Assembly (NCBI GenBank): GCA_028825055.1
Contig: JAPKAW010000136.1
Coordinates: 1-5,426 of the forward strand
DNA: 5,426 nucleotides
Source: Flavobacteriales bacterium
Lineage (GTDB): Bacteria > Bacteroidota > Bacteroidia > Flavobacteriales_D > Sanyastnellaceae
Reading direction: 5' to 3'
The notes beneath the pieces were generated by a model. That model was not told the origin of the DNA, did not search any database, and saw only the letters and a program-made list of their open reading frames with translations. Made by a program: the position numbers and the translations under genes. Below are positions 5,134 to 5,426 of the stretch, piece by piece. The stretch's first letter is position 1; each line of letters starts with the position of its first letter.

Positions 5134-5426
5134 AGCTTTTAATCGCATACAGACCCCTTCAATGGCTTCGATGGCTCATCCCATGCCTGCTTGTACTTGC
5201 GGCGACGCGCATGAGCGGAATTACAGCATGTCACACGACCTCGCATTCTGTTTGCCCCACTGATTCTCTTTGGAGGAATGCTCCTGTATTTTCCAACCTG
5301 GATACCGCATTGGCCGCCAACGCCTTAGGATTGCCTGTTCTGCGCCTTGACCTCAGTCGACAAAAAATCAGAGTGATTCCGTCGGAGTTGGCGCAATTAT
5401 CAGAATTAAAACAGTTGATTTTGAAC
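5130..5426 (+). CDS. Secreted leucine-rich-repeat protein, C-terminus cut off by the window edge
   Basis: The first 99 codons are visible, starting at an ATG that shares its last bases with the ribF stop (ATGA, 5130-5133). The N-terminus looks like a Sec signal: basic and aromatic residues at 8-15 and a hydrophobic core LIPCLLVLAA (16-25). Cys34 follows ITA, a weak lipobox-like context, so a lipoprotein is possible, but Arg27 and the distance from the hydrophobic core argue against it. Residues 53-70 form a short helical lead-in (FSNLDTALAANALGLPV). From 71 the leucine-rich pattern begins: LRLDLSRQKIRVIPSELA, then LSELKQLILN, which continues past the edge. This is the LxxLxLxxNxIxxIPxxL type common in Bacteroidota extracellular proteins. 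The specific function is unknown; the repeats suggest protein binding outside the cytoplasm. It is probably co-transcribed with ribF. Confidence 0.85.
   Translation, partial: MKLLIAYRPLQWLRWLIPCLLVLAATRMSGITACHTTSHSVCPTDSLWRNAPVFSNLDTALAANALGLPVLRLDLSRQKIRVIPSELAQLSELKQLILN

Noticed and set aside
5130..5426. Lipoprotein signal with Cys34 as the lipidated residue.
   Set aside because: ITAC loosely fits a lipobox, but the cysteine is separated from the hydrophobic core by Arg27 and several other residues, so I did not call it firmly.
1..5426. Mobile element, CRISPR array, defence system or tRNA.
   Set aside because: No transposase or integrase motifs, spaced repeats, att-like duplications or cloverleaf-forming sequence were seen; genes are tightly packed housekeeping genes without a visible break in composition.

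Overview
The window looks like ordinary chromosomal housekeeping DNA from a member of the Bacteroidota, probably near the Flavobacteriales. The evidence is threefold. The promoter elements match the Bacteroidota -7 consensus TAnnTTTG and there are no clear Shine-Dalgarno sites. The F1-ATPase genes form a stand-alone atpD-atpC pair whose epsilon subunit has only the N-terminal domain. The protein family variants (YihY/BrkB, RlmH, AtpD with an insertion, a secreted leucine-rich-repeat protein) are of the kind seen in that phylum. No genus can be assigned from this sequence alone.

Layout from left to right. A minus-strand pair occupies 1-1754: nadC (quinolinate phosphoribosyltransferase) is followed, with an 8-base overlap, by a YihY/BrkB-family membrane protein gene that runs off the left edge. 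Divergent from nadC across about 50 bases is rlmH on the plus strand (1805-2281). rlmH converges with atpC, and the 65 bases between them hold a symmetric, apparently bidirectional terminator. atpD and atpC (minus strand, 2347-4087) encode the F1 beta and epsilon subunits. Across an 83-base divergent intergenic region lies ribF on the plus strand (4171-5133), a bifunctional riboflavin kinase/FAD synthetase. It overlaps by 4 bases (ATGA) the start of a secreted leucine-rich-repeat protein gene that runs off the right edge.

Functionally the genes cover NAD synthesis (nadC), FMN/FAD synthesis (ribF), ATP synthesis (atpD, atpC) and ribosome modification (rlmH), plus two envelope proteins of unknown role. 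They share no single pathway. They are arranged as four transcription units around two divergent promoter regions and one convergent terminator.

There is no mobile element, CRISPR array, tRNA, rRNA or defence locus that I can support, and no stretch over 300 bases lacks a gene. The features most worth a second look are the two compact divergent promoter regions. In them, -7 elements lie only 4-5 bases before the start codons of nadC, rlmH and ribF, which predicts leaderless mRNAs. The coupling of ribF to an LRR protein and the minimal epsilon subunit are also notable. I did not find a convincing new biological system.
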